Below are positions 60,940 through 64,000 of a stretch of DNA of 64,000 bases, one piece after another. Positions within the stretch are counted from its first letter, which is position 1. Every line of letters begins with the position of its first letter. Source of the DNA: Hermatobates lingyangjiaoensis (taxonomy: Eukaryota; Arthropoda; Insecta; Hemiptera; Hermatobatidae). Position numbers and translations under genes: made by a program. Under the pieces are notes generated by a model. The model was not told the origin of the DNA. It ran no database searches and saw nothing but the letters and a program-made list of their open reading frames with translations. The stretch covers positions 1,976,001 to 2,040,000 of the forward strand of contig JAPFBL010001929.1 of assembly GCA_026182355.1 (NCBI GenBank), written 5' to 3'.

Positions 60940-62840
60940 AAGAGAAGTAATTTACATAAATGAAGGGTTAAACTAATAAAGGATTAGTTCGTAGAATTGA
61001 TTTATAAATAACCGATATTTTTAAATGTTTGAAACTATTGGGTTAAATGAATTATTTAAGATTGATTATAAATTTGGTTGACTTGATACTTAAGAATTAT
61101 TAGTTTGTAATAATATGCAATTGATGAGGCATGATTTTTAAGAGTTGATTAAACTGCATTACCTTTTTTTCTACCTTGGTTAGAAGAATGTAACATAGTT
61201 ATAAATCTTATCAACTTAATTCAATCTTTATTTAAACAGAAAAATATACTGTTATCTGTTGTCAAACAAAAAATATATAGTAAATACGATTTTAATTTCT
61301 ATACAAAATACTGTTAACCGCTTTTACTTTGCATGAAGAGATTAATAAACCGAATATTACCATGTATGCTGGTGTTGGAGTCATTTGAACAGGTTTCGTG
61401 CTTTGCCCTTTTTCAAGTACTGATCTAGATCAATGAGGGCCTTTTCTAGTTTTTCTGATCAGGTTTTACTGAAATATCCATACAGAGGGAAACTAGAATA
61501 CTTCAGGCCTACTTAGGCATTTGGAGGAGGGGATTGGAGTTGGAGTTTTGCTTAGAAAACTATTTAAGAAAAATAGTTTTTCCCAAAATGGTCATTTTCA
61601 CTTTTACAGAATAACTGGACACAGATCTTAAGTTGAGGTTATAATAAAAATAAACTAACATCTGTATTTGATTAATTCCATAGGTTTTTCAATTCATAGT
61701 TACTTTCTATGAATAACAGTAGCTATATGTTATTCTATGAATACACAGTAGCCCTTATGATAGTTTCATATGGGGTCCAAAAACCTTTTGTATAGATTCC
61801 TCAAGACATACATAGTGCAGCTGAATCATCCTGATTTGACCAATCCTTCAGTATATTTGACAGGTTATATTCTCAAAATCAGGATATTGAGGAAAGTGGA
61901 AAGAATAGTATCTCACCAGCACAATTTTTTCTTCTCAAGGTTCTTCTTAGCTATCTATGGATCCTAGACCTTAGCGCCTTCAGGCCTAATAAATGCTTCA
62001 ACACTAAAGCCGATAGCTGAAATGTCGTATACTATTGACTTATAATTGTATAAAATATTTATAATTCATTTTAGTATAGAAAAATTAAACATTCTTGTTT
62101 TTGAAATATTCCCCAAAAAAAGTGATAAATCCCTTAATTTATTGTTTTGGATGTAAAAAATAAAAATTTAAAGGAATTGTACTACTTATAGTACTCAGCT
62201 CCTCGGGGTCGCTTTTTGAGAATAATTTACAAAAAATTAAATACATTATATGGGTGATATAATTAGATCATCAACGACTAATATAATCTGTAATTATTTT
62301 ATCATCATTATGATATATCATATTATATTAGTAATCCATACTAGTGTATACATTCTGCCATCCATGTAAACAACCTCAGGACACAGCCTTAAACACATGC
62401 ATTTTTTTACTAACAGTTAATAGTAGTAAATTTAATTTATTTATATAAGATCAGCCTATTTCTAGCTATGTTACCAATTATATTAGTTTGTTGAGGAACC
62501 ATTGTCTTATTTTTATTCCTTATAATATGAAGTTTAAGTACTACTTAAAGGAAATTGCTATTGAAAATTTAGATGTATAATAGGGATCTGAATTTTAGAA
62601 CAGGGGAGAAAGGAGAATTCAAAATTAGATGTGAAGTGAAATAAATGATAATATTTATTATACAAATAAATTATTATAATCAAAATTTATAACCAAGTTT
62701 ATCTTGCTGCTAACATAATTTTGAAGCACATTATATGTTGCAATTTGTATTAAATATGTATGAAGTTCAATACATTAATATAATTGTTACTAATAAACAT
62801 AAGTAATGTGTTTGTAAAAGACTTAGTCGTGTGTTTTATA
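60940..62840. other. No recognised feature
   Basis: AT-rich flank. Short frames such as 61770-61967 have no recognisable product. Confidence 0.4.
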
Positions 62841-63225
62841 TATATATATATAGGTGTGTTCTCTAATCGGGATTCGGTCAATTTTCTAGGATAAAAATCA
62901 AACTCTCGTTGCCAACGTTTCGGTTTTATTTAAAAGCTTTTTCATAGGCCTACAAACAAAGGATAATAAGAAATCACAATAGAACATATACACAATATGA
63001 AAAAGGATTGTTACAATTTATGAATATTACAAGCAGAAGTATTTCAGAGATACATAAAACAATATTACTTAAGAAGTAAGAAATTTTTAACTAAGAAAAT
63101 GAAATTTACATTATTATTTATCCTAGAAAATTGACCGAATCCCGATTAGATGTAACCTATTCTATCAGACGGTTGATATATTATTGAACCTGCTCTGTAT
63201 ATATATATATATATATAATTAAAGT
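62840..63225. mobile_element. Family B unit with inverted partial copy
   Basis: Left part (62850-62960, minus) has CCTATGAAAAAGC, TTTTAAATAAAACC, GAAACGTTGGC. Right part (63090-63200, plus) repeats TTAACTAAGAAAATGAAATT and CCTAGAAAATTGACCGAATC in the opposite sense. TA runs at both ends. Confidence 0.65.
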
Positions 63226-63257
63226 TACAGCTAGAGAACACAAGAAAAAGGACGAAC

Positions 63258-63304
63258 ACTCACGAATCTCGATTATTTCGGCGTCTTGCCGTCTTCAGGA
63301 GAGT
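63258..63304 (-). ncRNA. Hammerhead ribozyme candidate with extended stem III, 3' of a PLE ORF
   Basis: Minus strand: ACTCTC, CTGAAGA, GGC/GCC hairpin, GAA, stem III hairpin AATC/GATT (with two unpaired bases), H17 = C, GTGAGT. Stem I has five of six pairs. Stem III is not a palindrome here, so it could act as a monomer. It lies about 290 nt downstream of the PLE frame on the same strand. Confidence 0.65.
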
Positions 63305-63591
63305 AGAAAGAAAGAAAATAAAATAAAAGGAGAAAGAATGAAGGAACGGAGACGTAAATGCGTCCACTGGCCGATGTAAACTGGCGCGATACAATGACAC
63401 GCAGTGCAGCCACCTTACCAACGTGAACCAGTGTAGGCTGTGAGTTAAAAAAATTATAAAAGTGATATTTAAGTAAAAGGGAGGAGAAAAGTAAAAAAGA
63501 GAAAGGAAAGGAAAAAACATAAAACTAACTAAAATTAAACGAGAAAAAAAAATAAATAAATGAATAAATAAATAAAAATAAAATAAAAAAA

Positions 63592-64000
63592 TCATCTGAT
63601 TAAATTTAGACCAGGGGAATTTCTTGCACCCAATAACCAAATGAAGGCTTCCTCAGAAGCCCTTAGAGTGGTCTGGGTGTCATCATTTGAGAGTTTTCTT
63701 AATATTTTAACCCTGAAGCAATCGTTGAAGGGAAGGTTATGGAGATTGGCGTGGGTGGCAACAGGCAGCTGCTTGCGTTGACCAACGGATGACCTGTGAC
63801 CATTCATACGGAGCGTAAATGACGTGGAAGTCAGGCCCACGTAGAATGAGTCACATTGTGTGCAGTCCAGACGATAAACACAATTGCTGGAAGTGCAAGA
63901 ACTAGCAAAGGAGAGAGGGTATGAATGGTTGTTCACTGTCGAAATGAAATGGCTGTCAGGATTGATGATGGGACAGGTGAGGCATTTCCTTCTGCCACAT
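63592..64000 (-). mobile_element. Penelope-like element, second clade, 5' end beyond the window
   Basis: The frame is still open at the window edge. It reads CGRRKCLTCPIINPDSHF, then NCVYRLDCTQCDSFYVGLTS, LRMNGHRSS and EEAFIWLLGARNSPGLN: a Cys-rich CxxxxxCxxCP linker followed by a GIY-YIG core. Close to the copy at 53059-53590. Whether the RT is present cannot be seen. Confidence 0.88.

Noticed and set aside
1..64000. CRISPR arrays, operons, bacterial signals
   Set aside because: The window has spliced exons, SINEs and PLEs. No regularly spaced repeats with unique spacers were seen.

Overview
This is a eukaryotic, almost certainly animal, window. It is strongly AT-rich, has one spliced gene with introns of 1-20 kb, and is packed with retroelements. 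The only well-supported cellular gene is a single-domain hexokinase on the + strand. Nine coding exons (19035 to 57893) have compatible phases and GT/AG junctions and give a 462-residue protein with all hexokinase motifs. The tRNA-derived SINEs, abundant Penelope-like elements (PLEs), (TA)n tracts and an arthropod-style initiator (TCATTC) suggest an arthropod. A horseshoe crab or other chelicerate is my guess only.

Layout. 1-18.8 kb: upstream flank with SINEs, a PLE reverse-transcriptase/GIY-YIG copy (5274-6356), several palindromic repeats, a LINE remnant (about 18060-18590) and one possible first exon of an unknown gene (3091-3219). 18.84-19.09 kb: a compact hexokinase promoter (E-box, two CRE-type sites, CCAAT boxes) and exon 1. 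19.1-39.1 kb: a 20-kb first intron holding at least two PLE copies, a large nested inverted repeat (29369-31790), SINEs and hAT-like pieces. 39.1-57.9 kb: exons 2-9 separated by further PLE debris, two non-autonomous hAT elements and simple repeats. 58-64 kb: 3' flank with a LINE fragment and a third type of PLE running off the window end.

The most interesting signal is RNA, not protein. At about twenty places the DNA fits the type I hammerhead ribozyme plan: stem I, CUGANGA, a stem II hairpin, GAA, a short usually palindromic stem III beginning A and ending U, H, then the stem I complement. Families with unrelated stem sequences keep the pairing (stem I GACT/AGTC, TCTC/GAGA, GCTCT/AGAGC, ACC/GGT, GTC/GAC, ACTCTC/GTGAGT). 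Several sit at the 3' ends or across the start codon of PLE ORFs. Hammerheads in PLEs are known from the literature. The diversity of families in one 64-kb window, their arrangement as divergent foldback pairs, and a recurrent variant with an abnormal core look worth following up.

All splice sites, ribozyme folds and family assignments were read by eye. No alignment, folding program or database search was run.
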